Assembly: GCA_036169595.1 (NCBI GenBank)
Contig: CM069770.1
Coordinates: 314,501-378,500, forward strand
Length of the DNA: 64,000 nt
Reading direction: 5' to 3'
Source: Dictyostelium firmibasis
Taxonomy: Eukaryota; Evosea; Eumycetozoa; Dictyosteliales; Dictyosteliaceae
The notes beneath the pieces were generated by a model, which saw only the letters and a program-made list of their open reading frames with translations, made no database searches and was not told where the DNA came from. Positions 52,045-63,642 of this stretch are shown piece by piece (within the stretch, counting starts at the first letter, position 1; each line of letters begins with the position of its first letter). Made by a program: the position numbers and the translations under genes.

Positions 52045-53027
52045 TTTTCAACCAATACCAAATTTTATTTATTTTGAGGGGAACTTTTTTTATTATACCT
52101 ATAAGAATTTTTTTTCATTTGAAATAAAAAACTAAAAAGTAAAATTTCAAAATATAAAAATATAATTAGAAAATAATTAAAAAAATAATGAATTTAAAAA
52201 AATTAATCAAGAAATTAAAAAAAATATTATGAATTTCTAAGCTGGGGAGGATTTTTTAATAATAATACATTTTTAATTAATTTTAGGTGGGTTTTAAATT
52301 TTTTTCAATAATTTTTTTTTTTTTTCAGCTAGATTTATTTTTTCAAATTAAAATTTATTTTTCTACCAGTCTATTAATTATTTGAGTTTATTTGATGATA
52401 CAAAATCAATTAAAAAAAAAATGGAATTATATAATACATTTCAATTCTCTTTCTTGATCTTTTTTTTAATAAATCAAAATTACTCAATGTATAATATAAT
52501 TCTATTATTACTTTTTTTATCATATATTTTCCATAATCCATTTTTTTATTTGGATAGAATTTTTCTGATTTACTTTTTTAACTAACACATGACTCGATTT
52601 CATTTTAGTTTTTTCTTTTTTTATTACTATTAATATCACTGCTATCATTATTGAACATTTTGAATAAATTATATGTATATATAAAAATAAAATGAATGTG
52701 AAAAAAAAAAAAAGTTAAAAAAAAAAAAGTTAAAATTATAAAAAAAATATAATAAAAAAAAATGATAGCACCCATCGAAATTAATTTTGCTCCGTATAAA
52801 AAAATAATACAATAATTTTGTAAATAAAAATAATCAATTAAAGTATAAAAAATAAAAAAAAAAAAACAATTTTTTCCAAACATATTTTTTTTTTTTTTTT
52901 TTAGTTTTCAGGTGGAATGTTAAAATTTTTGAATTTGTTGTGTGATTAGAAAAAAAAAAAAAAATTTTGAAAAAAGTTTTTTTGAAACATAACACTACAT
53001 ATTAAATTTTAAAAAAATAAAGATACA
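51941..53027. other. Intergenic region with weak relic frames
   Basis: About 1.09 kb of A/T runs. A plus-strand open frame at 52382-52585 (contains LFDDTKSIKKKMELYNTFQF, then Phe/Leu/Ile-rich) and a minus-strand ATG frame at 52658-52605 (MFNNDSSDINSNKKRKN) look faintly coding but have no further support. They may be debris of FNIP-type or other genes. The FNIP promoter is in the last 150 bp. Confidence 0.4.
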
Positions 53028-54971
53028 ATGGAAGTTAAAATAAATAATGGAGGGGATATATTTCTTTTTAGAATATGGAGAAATATTGTTTTAAAAAACA
53101 CCATTTTACAACAACTTTATTATTTAAATAAATATTTCAAAATAAAAATATATAAAAAAAAACAACTATTAAATTCAAAATATAGAGATTATATAAAAAA
53201 TTTATATTATTTTTCAAATGAAGATATTTATTTAGGTGATATTCCATCAAATGTCGAATCATTAACATTTTGTCATGATTTTAATCGAGTATTATCAGCA
53301 GGATCAATACCATCAAGTGTTAAATCATTAACATTTGGTTATAGTTTTAATCAAATATTATTAGCAGAATCAATACCATCAAGTGTTAAATCATTAACAT
53401 TTGGTCATGATTTTAATCAAGTATTATCAGAAGGATCAATACCATCAAGTGTCGAAACATTAACATTTGTTAATTATTTTAATCAAATATTATCAGCAGG
53501 ATCTATACCATCAAGTGTCGAAACATTAACATTTGGTCTTTGTTTTAATCAAGTATTATCAGTAGGATCAATACCATCAAGTGTTAAATCATTAGAATTT
53601 GGTAATGATTTTAATCAAGTATTATTAGCAGAATCAATACCATCAAGTGTTAAATCATTAACATTTGGTTATTATTTTAATCAAGTATTATCAGCAGAAT
53701 CAATACCATCAAGTGTCGAAACATTAACATTTGGTTATTATTTTAATCAAGTATTATCAGCAGGATTAATACCATCAAGTGTCGAATCATTAACATTTGG
53801 TAATGAATTTAATCAAGTATTATCAGCAGGATCAATACCATCAAGTGTTAAATCATTAATATTTGGTAATAAATTTAATCAAGTATTATCAGCAGGATCA
53901 ATACCATCAAGTGTTAAATCATTAACATTTGGTTGTATTTTTAATCAAGTATTATCAGCAGGATCAATACCATCAAGTGTCGAATCATTAACATTTGGTT
54001 CTTATTTTAACCAAGTATTATCAGCAGGATCAATACCATCAAGTGTTAAATCATTAACATTTGGTAATGAATTTAATCAAGTATTATCAGCAGGATTAAT
54101 ACCATCAAGTGTTAAATCATTAACATTTGGTAATGAATTTAATCAAGTATTATCAGCAGAATCAATACCATCAAGTGTCGAATCATTAACATTTGGTTCA
54201 CATTTTAATCAAGTATTATCAGCAGGATCAATACCATCAAGTGTTAAATCATTAACATTTGGTGATCGTTTTAATCAATTATTATCAGAAGGATCAATAC
54301 CATCAAGTGTTGAATCATTAACATTTGGTTCACATTTTAATCAAATATTATCAGCAGGATCAATACCATCAAGTGTTAAATCATTAACATTTGGTGATTG
54401 TTTTAATCAAATATTATCAGAAGGATCAATACCATCAAGTGTTGAATCATTAACATTTGGTTCACATTTTAATCAAGTATTATCAGCAGGATCAATACCA
54501 TCAAGTGTTAAATCATTAACATTTGGTAATGATTTTAATCAAGTATTATCAGCAAGATCAATACCATCAAGTGTTGAATCATTAACATTTGGTAAGGATT
54601 TTAATCAAGTATTATCAGCAGGATCAATACCATCAAGTGTTAAATCATTAACATTTGGTTCTTATTTTAATCAAATATTATCAGCAGGATCAATACCATC
54701 AAGTGTTGAATCATTAACATTTGGTTCTTATTTTAATCAAATATTATCAGCAGGATCAATACCATCAAGTGTTAAATCATTAACATTTGGTTATTGTTTT
54801 AATCAAGTATTATCATCAGAATCAATACCATCAAGTGTCGAATCATTAACATTTGGTTCACATTTTAGTCTGGAATCATCAGAAGGATCGATACCATCAA
54901 GTGTTAAATCGATTTATTTAATTAAATGGAAGAGACAACTTTTTCACAAAATTATAAAAATTCGTAGGTAG
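53028..54971 (+). CDS. FNIP-repeat protein
   Basis: A single-exon 647-aa member of the large Dictyostelium FNIP (IP22) repeat family; the function is unknown, and the repeats probably form a leucine-rich-repeat-like solenoid (family knowledge). Residues 1-70 form the family's usual basic lead (FLFRIWRNIVLKNTIL). From 53238, 25 full units of 22 residues follow (consensus SIPSSVxSLTFGxxFNQVLSAG), plus a final half unit at 54888. From unit 15 on, units alternate strictly between VES and VKS forms, a 44-residue super-repeat. Tail: a basic stretch ending KIIKIRR. No F-box or TM is seen. The very uniform DNA period of 66 bp indicates recent expansion or homogenisation. Confidence 0.95.
   Translation: MEVKINNGGDIFLFRIWRNIVLKNTILQQLYYLNKYFKIKIYKKKQLLNSKYRDYIKNLYYFSNEDIYLGDIPSNVESLTFCHDFNRVLSAGSIPSSVKSLTFGYSFNQILLAESIPSSVKSLTFGHDFNQVLSEGSIPSSVETLTFVNYFNQILSAGSIPSSVETLTFGLCFNQVLSVGSIPSSVKSLEFGNDFNQVLLAESIPSSVKSLTFGYYFNQVLSAESIPSSVETLTFGYYFNQVLSAGLIPSSVESLTFGNEFNQVLSAGSIPSSVKSLIFGNKFNQVLSAGSIPSSVKSLTFGCIFNQVLSAGSIPSSVESLTFGSYFNQVLSAGSIPSSVKSLTFGNEFNQVLSAGLIPSSVKSLTFGNEFNQVLSAESIPSSVESLTFGSHFNQVLSAGSIPSSVKSLTFGDRFNQLLSEGSIPSSVESLTFGSHFNQILSAGSIPSSVKSLTFGDCFNQILSEGSIPSSVESLTFGSHFNQVLSAGSIPSSVKSLTFGNDFNQVLSARSIPSSVESLTFGKDFNQVLSAGSIPSSVKSLTFGSYFNQILSAGSIPSSVESLTFGSYFNQILSAGSIPSSVKSLTFGYCFNQVLSSESIPSSVESLTFGSHFSLESSEGSIPSSVKSIYLIKWKRQLFHKIIKIRR
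53238..54887 (+). repeat. 66-bp coding minisatellite (25 units)
   Basis: 25 head-to-tail 66-bp units each encode one FNIP repeat. In the second half a 132-bp higher-order unit is visible: GTCGAATCA or GTTGAATCA units alternate with GTTAAATCA units. Length variation between strains would be expected. Confidence 0.9.
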
Positions 54972-55059
54972 CAGCCAACTAAAAAGTTTTGTCATATAAA
55001 AAAAAGCACCCAGGAGATGAAAAAAAAAAATAAATAAATAAATAAAAAAAGTCAAATAT

Positions 55060-55578
55060 TTATTTTAATTTTGGCACAGAACTTTGATCAAATAGTTCCT
55101 CATCCCAATCTTCTATTTCTGTTTCATCGTCTTCGTCTTCGTGGACATCCTTTTCATCATCTTGAACCTGTCATCATCTGGATTGTTTTAGTTTTAGTTA
55201 TTATTATTTTGATTTTGATTTTGATATTGGTTTAGAGAAAGTTGGTCATCAATTTGTTGGTTTAATTTCTTCAACACCACCCTCCAATACAACAACAGGC
55301 CCTTTCGTTACTTCTTCTACTACTTCATCCACCACCATCCAATACTCCTGCTTCTTCTGCTTCTTCATCACGATCATCCAATACTCCTGCTTCTTCATCA
55401 AGATCATCCAATACCACTACCTCTTCTTCATCACCACAATCCAATACACCTGCTTCTTCATCACAATCATCTAATACTGATACTAATTCAAGAATGTCTT
55501 GGCTGGAACCATTATGGGATACAGATAGTCATCTATATGAAGAAATAGAATATATATTAAAATTTAAGTGGGTATGAA

Positions 55579-55580
<2 letters not shown>
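55060..55580. pseudogene. Coding-like relic with Ser/Thr-rich and acidic frames on opposite strands
   Basis: On the plus strand, from about 55226, an open frame reads GLEKVGHQFVGLISSTPPSN and TTTGPFVTSSTTSSTT. After a frame change near 55330 it continues with TPASSSRSSNT-type repeats to SWLEPLWDTDSHLYEEIEYI and a stop near 55578. On the minus strand, 55170-55066 reads QDDEKDVHEDEDDETEIEDW and ends SSVPKLK before a stop; another minus frame over the repeats is acidic (LDDRDEEAGVLD units). Which strand was the gene is unclear. It is G/C-rich for the locus, so a decayed or misread gene is likely. Confidence 0.4.
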
Positions 55581-55621
<41 letters not shown>

Positions 55622-55882
55622 AATACATTTTTATTAACCATTTTAACTATATTATTCTTTGTTTTATTTATTAGGATTTTTTTTTCATTTTTTACTTTTT
55701 CTCTTTTTGTGTGTGTGTGAATTATTTATAAAAAAAAAAAAAAAGAAAAGAAAAAAATAAAATAAAAAATTATAAATTTACCAAAATCGTTAACAAAATT
55801 AATTAATTTTTAAAAAACAATTTGAAAATCAAAAAAAAAAAATATATATATATATATAAATAAATTATTATATATTTTTTAT

Positions 55883-57606
55883 TTATTTATTTAAATTTAT
55901 TTTTGTTGTTGAAATTGGTGAAAGGTTACCAAGAATTTGGATGAATTGATCATTATTTGTTAATGACAAAGATGAAAGAGAATAAGTTGTCAAAGGATTT
56001 TGAATTGAAATTGTTGGAACTTTAATTAAACCTTGAGCTAATTGAATTAAATCAGTGAAACCAGAAACATCGATATCACCAACAATTGTTGAACCAACAG
56101 AAACATAAGAAACTAATTTATCCAAGGTACCAGAAACACTAATACTATTACCAGATTGTGATAAAGCTGGTGTTAATTCAGCACTGAATGAAAAGATAAT
56201 TTGAAAAACAGTTTCATCATTTACAATGAAATTCACTGGAATTGAATTAATATTCATTAAAATACCTGTTGAATTTATTGATACTGATGTTTGTTGAATT
56301 GGTGCAACGATTTCAACATTTATATCACTATTTGGATATTTGGCATTTAATCCAGGTGCGGTTTGATTAAAGAATGGATCAGAAGTATTTAAATGAACTG
56401 GTGATTCTAATGGTACTTCTGATGGTGTAATTGTCATTGGTAATCCTGACTCAAACATTGCATCTGCTAATGATTCAATTAAATATGGTGTTAATGTTAC
56501 TGCAATATCAGTTTGAAAATTTTCAACTGCTTGTTGATTTGGTAATCCACTTGGTGATTGAGTTGGATAAATAAATTGACCAGCACTATTCTTTACAACA
56601 ATACCACCATTTAATGCCATTATCATTGTTGGTGTTAATCCACTACTCTCACTTGATTCAACAATTGATCCTGTTGATTCTAAATAAAATTCATTACCAT
56701 TATATTCCATATTTAAATCTCTTAAACTTGGGAATAATGATAAATAATTTCCAACATTATTATTAATTGCAGTCTTTTTTTTTTTAAAAAAATTAAAAAA
56801 AAAATTAATATTTTATAATAAAAAATAATAAAATAAAAATAAAATAAAATAAAATAAAATAAAATAAAATAAAATAAAATAAAATAAACTTACAGTCATA
56901 CCAGATTCAACACTTGGTACAAATTTAGAAGCTATTTCATTTGTAATATCATGAGTTTTATCACAAACTCTACTAGTACAATGAACACTATAGTTAATAC
57001 CATTTGCTGGTACATTTAAGGTTGTGGAAGTACAAGTAATTGTTGGAGTTGATTGAGTGAAATCAATGGTCATTGAAACTGATAATGATAAAGTTGCTTG
57101 TGAGTCAATATTAACATTACCTTTTTCACAAACTGATAATTTTTTAATTCCACCAATTTTGTAACAACCTTGATAATCGGTTGAAATTGTAAATGTAACA
57201 CTATTCCAACCAATATTATAAGTATTGGCACCTGTTTGTTGATAAAAAAAATCACCAAGTTGTACTGATTGTCTAATATTAGTTACAGAGTAACTAATTT
57301 TACCATCATTACCATTAACATTTGCTACAGCGTATGAATTAATTTGATTTTGTACATTTTGTGTTAACTTTTTTTAAAAATAAAAATGAAAAAAAAATAT
57401 AAAAAAAAGTATTAATATTTGTGGAAATATATATATATATATATAATCAAAACAATTTAATTTAATATATTTACTTGATTACCAAAAGTACCTAAAAAAT
57501 TGGAATTTAATGAAACATAAACACCACTATCTGGATAAACACCTTGTTGTGAATTAACAAAAGTTGCTAAAAAAATTGATAAAATAATTAAAATAAATAA
57601 TTTCAT
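55883..57606 (-). CDS. Secreted BPI/LBP-family lipid-binding protein
   Basis: This is a member of the bactericidal permeability-increasing/LPS-binding fold; animal relatives bind lipopolysaccharide or lipids (family knowledge). A role in handling food bacteria is an inference. Exons 57606-57475, 57367-56894 and 56773-55883 keep frame and give about 498 aa, the usual length. The signal peptide is MKLFILIILSIFLATFVNS (about 1-19). The N-terminal barrel half has the Cys-containing segment YQGCYKIGGIKKLSVCEKG and a later CTSRVCDK. The C-terminal half (GSIVESSESSGLTPTMIMAL, GTLDKLVSYVSVGSTIVGD) lacks cysteines and ends without a retention signal. There is no TM anchor. Intron 2 contains an AAAAT array (56835-56886). 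It is divergent from UTP18 across about 510 bp. Confidence 0.82.
56830..56887. repeat. (AAAAT)n array in intron 2 of the BPI-like gene
   Basis: About ten pentanucleotide AAAAT units lie just inside the donor of intron 2 (minus strand GTAAGT at 56893). They are purely intronic. Confidence 0.9.
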
Positions 57607-57715
57607 TGTTATTATTTTTTTTTTTTTTCGTCAATAGAACTAATTTTATTTTTTTTTTAAAATTTTTAGAAATCCAAATTTTAGAAATTAATTTTAAATT
57701 AATAAAAAAAAAAAA

Positions 57716-57749
<34 letters not shown>

Positions 57750-57758
57750 TTTTATTTT

Positions 57759-57792
<34 letters not shown>

Positions 57793-58115
57793 TTTATTTT
57801 ATTTTTTTTTTTTTTTTTTTTATTTACTTTAATAATAATTATTTATTTACGTTGGTTTTTTTATTTTTTGTTCCTCTGTTTGCTTTTTCTTTTCTTTTTT
57901 TTTTTTTTTATTTAACAAAAATAAAAAAATATATCACACTTTATTAACTTTTCAAAAAAATAATTTTTAAAAAAATTTTATTTTTTTAATATTTTTTTTT
58001 TTTTTTTTAGTCGGTCGGTTTTTTTGTAATTTGATCTTTTTTTTTTTTTTTTGAAATTTTTTTTTTTTTTTTAAAAATAAATCATTGCATATATACATAC
58101 ATACTTTTGTATAAA
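57607..58115. promoter_or_regulatory. Divergent promoter region between the BPI-like gene and UTP18
   Basis: 509 bp made almost entirely of long A runs on one side and T runs on the other, with a few G/C-containing islands (ACGTTGG near 57850, GTCGGTCGG near 58010). Nothing gene-like is seen. Confidence 0.5.
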
Positions 58116-58479
58116 ATGACAAATAAAGTAACATTATCAAAAAAAAGACCATTAAAAGAAGTAACAACCACTAAAAAACAAAAAAAAGTTGTTGAAAAAG
58201 TTGTTGAAAAACCAGCATGGAACGACGATGATGAAGAAAAAATAGAAAATGTTGTTGAAGAAAAAGAAGAAGAAAAAGAAGAAGAAAAAGAGAATGGTGA
58301 AGAAAAGGAAGAAAAATACAATGAAGAAAATAAAAATGAAGAAATAGAAGAAGTAGATGAAAGAAAAATCGCTAAAAGAGCCAAAATTTTAAGCCTTCAA
58401 GAAAGTAGAGCTTGGGTAGATGAAGAAGATAAAAATGTTTTTAAAAATAAAACTTTATTAAAGGTGTAAGTATATTTAT

Positions 58480-58511
<32 letters not shown>

Positions 58512-59830
58512 CTAAAACTCACCTAATTAATTTATATTAAATTTTATTATTATTATTAAAGAACACCAGAATGGGCAAAAATTAAAGAAGATAAAATTAC
58601 AGAAGAAGAAGAAGATAATGTATTCAATAGTAATAAGAAATTAGTTGATGATGATGACTTTAAACTCTTTTCAGATAGATTTCAAAGTATATTACATACT
58701 AAAGTCACTGGTATAACCTATAGTTCAGATGGTAATATTATATTTATGGCAGATTCAAAAGGTATTTTTAAAGTTTTTTCAAGTATAATTCAATCCACAA
58801 AGAAATTTGATAAACCATTATATGAGAGTAAATTTGTTGATTTCTCAATTACAAACCTTTATTATGTTCAAAAAACAAATGAAGTGATTATAACTGGTCT
58901 TGATAAAGAATATTATTATACTTTTGAAGTTTTAACTGAAAAAATTACAAAACGTCCATTAAGAGGTAACTAAAAAGAATTAATTAATTCATTTTATTTC
59001 ATTTTATCCAAACAAATTATTAATATTATTATTATTATTATTATTATTTTTTTTTTTTTTTACTATAAACAAAAAAAGTTGGTAAAAATTATTTAAAAAA
59101 ATCAGCTATTTCAGAAGATTATTTTTCAATTTCAGATTCAACAGGTAGAATTATGATGATATCAACATCAAGTAAAACAATAGTTAATGAGATTAGAATG
59201 CCATCATCAGAGATAACAACAATGAAATTCTCATCAAATGGAAATATATTATTAATTGCATCAGAGGGTTGTATTTATTGTTTAAGTGTAGAAAGTATGA
59301 CAATCATTCATAAATTTAAAGATTTTGGTAATTTTGGTTTAAATTCAATTACAACAATTACATGCTCACCAGATGGTAATTATTTAGTTACAGGTTCACA
59401 ATCTGGTATTATCAATAGTTATCGTTTCTCTGATTGTATGGAACAATCAACACCAAAACCATTGAAAACCATTGAATCAATCGTTTATCCAATTTCCACT
59501 TTAGAGTTTAGTCCAAATAGTTCAATGCTTTTGGCTAGTAGTGAATTTGATACAAAATCTTCAAAACTCTTTTTATATCCATCTCATAAAACTTATGTAA
59601 AATTTAAATTTATCCATAGAATTCAATCAGTTTCTTTCTCTCCTTTATCTGAAAGATTCCTCATTGGTGAAGATTTAGGTAATTTAAATATCTTTAAAAT
59701 AAGACCTGCTTTAGATAGTGATAAAATTAAAAGTTCAAAAAAATTAAAAAAACCAACTAAAAATAATAATAAAAATAATAATAATAATAATAAAAATAAT
59801 AATAAAAATAAAAATAAAAATAAAAAATAA
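58116..59830 (+). CDS. utp18: UTP18-type U3 snoRNP/SSU processome WD-repeat protein
   Basis: UTP18 is a nucleolar small-subunit processome component (UTP-B) for 18S rRNA maturation that helps recruit the exosome helicase MTR4 (family knowledge). Exons 58116-58465, 58562-58965 and 59079-59830 keep frame and give about 501 aa. The start is ATG 58116. An acidic/basic N-terminus contains KPAWNDDDEEKI and RAWVDEEDKNV (conserved W-x-D-E-D). ITEEEEDNVF and LVDDDDFKLFSDRFQ precede the beta-propeller (TGITYSSDGNIIFMADSKG, GLNSITTITCSPDGNYLVTG, STLEFSPNSSMLLASSEFD, IHRIQSVSFSPLSERFLIG). The Lys/Asn tail is low complexity. No intact gene lies downstream in the window. Confidence 0.9.
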
Positions 59831-60179
59831 AATATTAATAAATAAAAAGAAAGAAAAAAAAAAAAAAATTATAAATAAATAATAATAATAATAAAAACAA
59901 TAACTAATAAAAAAAAAAAAAAAAAAAAAGTTTAAAAAAAAAAAAAAAAAAAAATAACAACAAAAATAACAACAAAAAAAGTTTTTAGGTATTGGGTTTA
60001 TGGTTATATGTGTATATTTATGTTATTATTATTTATATCGTATAGCAATAAGTTTTATTTTTCACCACATATACACACACACTCACTCCAAAAAAATAAC
60101 ATCAGATATGTTGTTTTTTTTTAATATATTTATTTTTAATTTTTATTTTTAGTGTTTATGTATATATATATATATATAA

Positions 60180-60211
<32 letters not shown>

Positions 60212-60499
60212 TTTTGGGAATTGTTTACTTGTTCTTTTAAATTTAAAAAAAAAAAATATGTGATGATCATATAAAAAAATTGGCCACCTTTTTTTTTTTT
60301 TTTTTTTTTTTTTGAAAATATCTATTACATTTGAGATATCATATACAAATTTATTTATTTTTTTTTAAACAAAAACAAAAAAATAAAAAAAAAAATAAAA
60401 AAATTTTAGAAATGTAAATCACAAATATATCTAAACACACAAAACTCACTCCAACACACTAATCCATAATTATAATAAAACACCCAAATTAATTGAATT

Positions 60500-60530
<31 letters not shown>

Positions 60531-61223
60531 TAAAAAAAAGGAAAGAAAAATACCTATTTTCTTATAAAATATCAATATCATCAAAAAATCCATATTAAAA
60601 AAAAAAAAAAAAGAAAGAAAATTCAAATATTTTTTTAAATTAGTAATTAAAAGAAAAAAAAAAAAAAGAAAAAATAATTCACAGTGAGCAAAAAATGATT
60701 ATAAGTTTGTTCAAAAATATACAAATTATTTAGAAGATAGAATATATAATAGGGTATAATTTTTTTAAAAACGTTTTGATTCTTTCAGACAACCTTACCC
60801 CCATTAAACACACCAAAAAAAAAAAAATATATATACATATAAAATAAAAATGATAAAAAAAAAAAAAAATTTATATATCAAAGAAAAAAAGAAAATAAAA
60901 AATAATAAAAACACCAACATAATAATTTAATAATAAATTTTAACCACTGCAAATCTCTCCATCAAACTTTTTTAAATTCATCGTTAAACAACAAGATCAA
61001 AAATATTGTTAAAAATATATACACATGGGAACACTATTAGTAGTAAGTAACTGATAGAATATTATTTTTTTTATTGTCAACATTGTTTTAATATATAAAT
61101 ATGGAATATTATACCCCCACATACCAATAAACAAATAAAAAATAATTTTTTTTTAAAATATACAAATGTGTATATGTGGGGGGTAAACAATAATAATAAT
61201 AATTCAAAAACACACAAACACAC

Positions 61224-61266
<43 letters not shown>

Positions 61267-61838
61267 TTTTTTTTATTTTTTTATTTCTTTTTTTAAATTT
61301 ATTTATTTTTGAAACTCAATACGATACTATTTGATTACACATAATAATTTTTATTTTTTCAATTAAAATAAAATAGTTTTTTTGTTATTTTTAAATTAAT
61401 TTTATTTCTCAATTTTCAAGATAATAAATTTAAAATTCTAAATACTACCTTTATGATATTTTTTACATTATTTATATATTAATAAAATTAAAATTAATAA
61501 AAAATCCCTCATTTAATTTATTTTTATTTTATTTATTTATTTAATTATTCATTTTAAATTAAATATTTCCAATTATTTTTAATAAAAATTTTTAAATACA
61601 ACTCAATTTAATTTTTTTAAATTAAAAAAAGAACAACAAAAAAACAGGAAAAAGTAATAAATAAATTACATAATATATATATTATGTAGGTATATAATTT
61701 TTGTTACTATTAAAAAAATTTATTGTAAAAATATTAGACTATATATTATTTAATGGTCGATAATATGTTTTATGAGAGAATGTAATACATTTTATAAAAA
61801 TGTTTTTTTGTTTTAATAAAAAAAAAAAAAAATAAAAA

Positions 61839-61869
<31 letters not shown>

Positions 61870-62148
61870 TCTTTATTGGATATTTCAAATTAATTTATTC
61901 ATATTATCGATATCCCTATTTTTTAATAAAATAAAATATTCAATAGTAGATTGAAAATTAAATTTACAAACCATATTGATGTAATTATAATAATAGTTTT
62001 ATTTTCCAAACTTTTATTTTTTTTTTTTTTTTATTTTATTCTTTAAATTTTTTAAATTTATTATTTTTAAAGAAAAAAAACATAAAAATACTGTTTCTTG
62101 GTTGTGTTCTTTTTCATATGTAAAAATAAATGGGATTATAATTATTAC

Positions 62149-62180
<32 letters not shown>

Positions 62181-62685
62181 ATTTTATTTTTAAGATTTAG
62201 ATATTGTTATAAATATCAATCGCAAATCATTTTTTTTTCTTTAAGAAAAAAAACCAAATCACAACAGTTTTCTCCCTATCTTTATTCCAAAACCCAATAT
62301 CATCAATATATATATATATATCACACTCACACACACACTTTCACACACCCAAACATTTACACACCCTTATAGAATATATATATATTTATACATATTCAAG
62401 ACACAAACACACATTTACTATCCTAATATATCCATTTTAATTTATATTAGCACATTTTTTTAAAAACATATTAATTAATAATAATTTAAATTATTGCTAT
62501 TTTCATTTATTTATTTTTTTTATTTTTTTTTTTTCTAATATTTTTTTTTTATATTATAAAAAATTATTTTTCAATTAAAATTTATAATTATTATTTAAAT
62601 AATTAATTTAATTATAAAATTTCCAAACTAATCATTTATTGATTTGGCTCAAATCAGTTATAAAATAATAATAATCATTTATAAA

Positions 62686-62742
<57 letters not shown>

Positions 62743-63605
62743 TTAATTTAAATTATTAATTTGAAGAATTTTATTACATTTACAATTTATCTTTTATCTT
62801 AAAAAAAAAAAAAAAAAAAAAAACATTTTTTTATTAAAAATATATAGAAACTAATTATTATTGGTTTTTATTAATCACTCAATAGGGTAAGTGGGGGGGT
62901 AATAATTATTTGTATTTCATATTTTTATTTTATAGTTTGTATTAAAGTTCAATGTTTAAATAAATCAAGAGTTTTTTTTTTTTTACTATATGTAATTTTT
63001 GGTATTAGTAAATTTAATTTTTTTATAAAAAAAAAAAAAAAAAAAAGTGATCGTTATAAATAATGATGATGATGTATTATTTTTTTTTTTTAATATTATT
63101 TCTTTTTTTTTAATATTATTTCTTTTTTTTTATTTAATTTTTTTTTATTTTTTGTTTTTTAACTCTTTTATTTATTTTTTTTTTTTTTTTTATTTAGTTT
63201 ATTATTTGTTTAATAACTATAGTCTAACCTTTAGTTATTTTATTTTTTTTAAAAAAAAAAATAATAGTTTGAAAAAATAAATTATTTAGTTAAAAGATTT
63301 TAAATCAAATAATCAACAACTCAAGATTCAAAGAGAAAAAAATAATTTTAATTATAAATAATAAAAAATCTCCAAAAATACACCCTACTCCCATCATTAT
63401 AAAGATTAACGCACACATTCAAAAAAACAATCATTAAATATTTGTCCACAACTTCGTTTTGGTTCTATTTTTAAAAAAAAAAAATAAAAAAAATAATAAT
63501 TATTTTTAAAAAAAAAAAAAAAAAAATAGAAAAAAAACCTTCAAAAACACCAAACACAAACGAGCGCGAAAAACAACACTCATACTCACACAAATTTTAT
63601 AAAAC

Positions 63606-63642
<37 letters not shown>

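Noticed and set aside
63047-63280. 77-codon Phe-rich frame
   Set aside because: It is made of T runs, has no ordinary codon use, and sits in homopolymer spacer.
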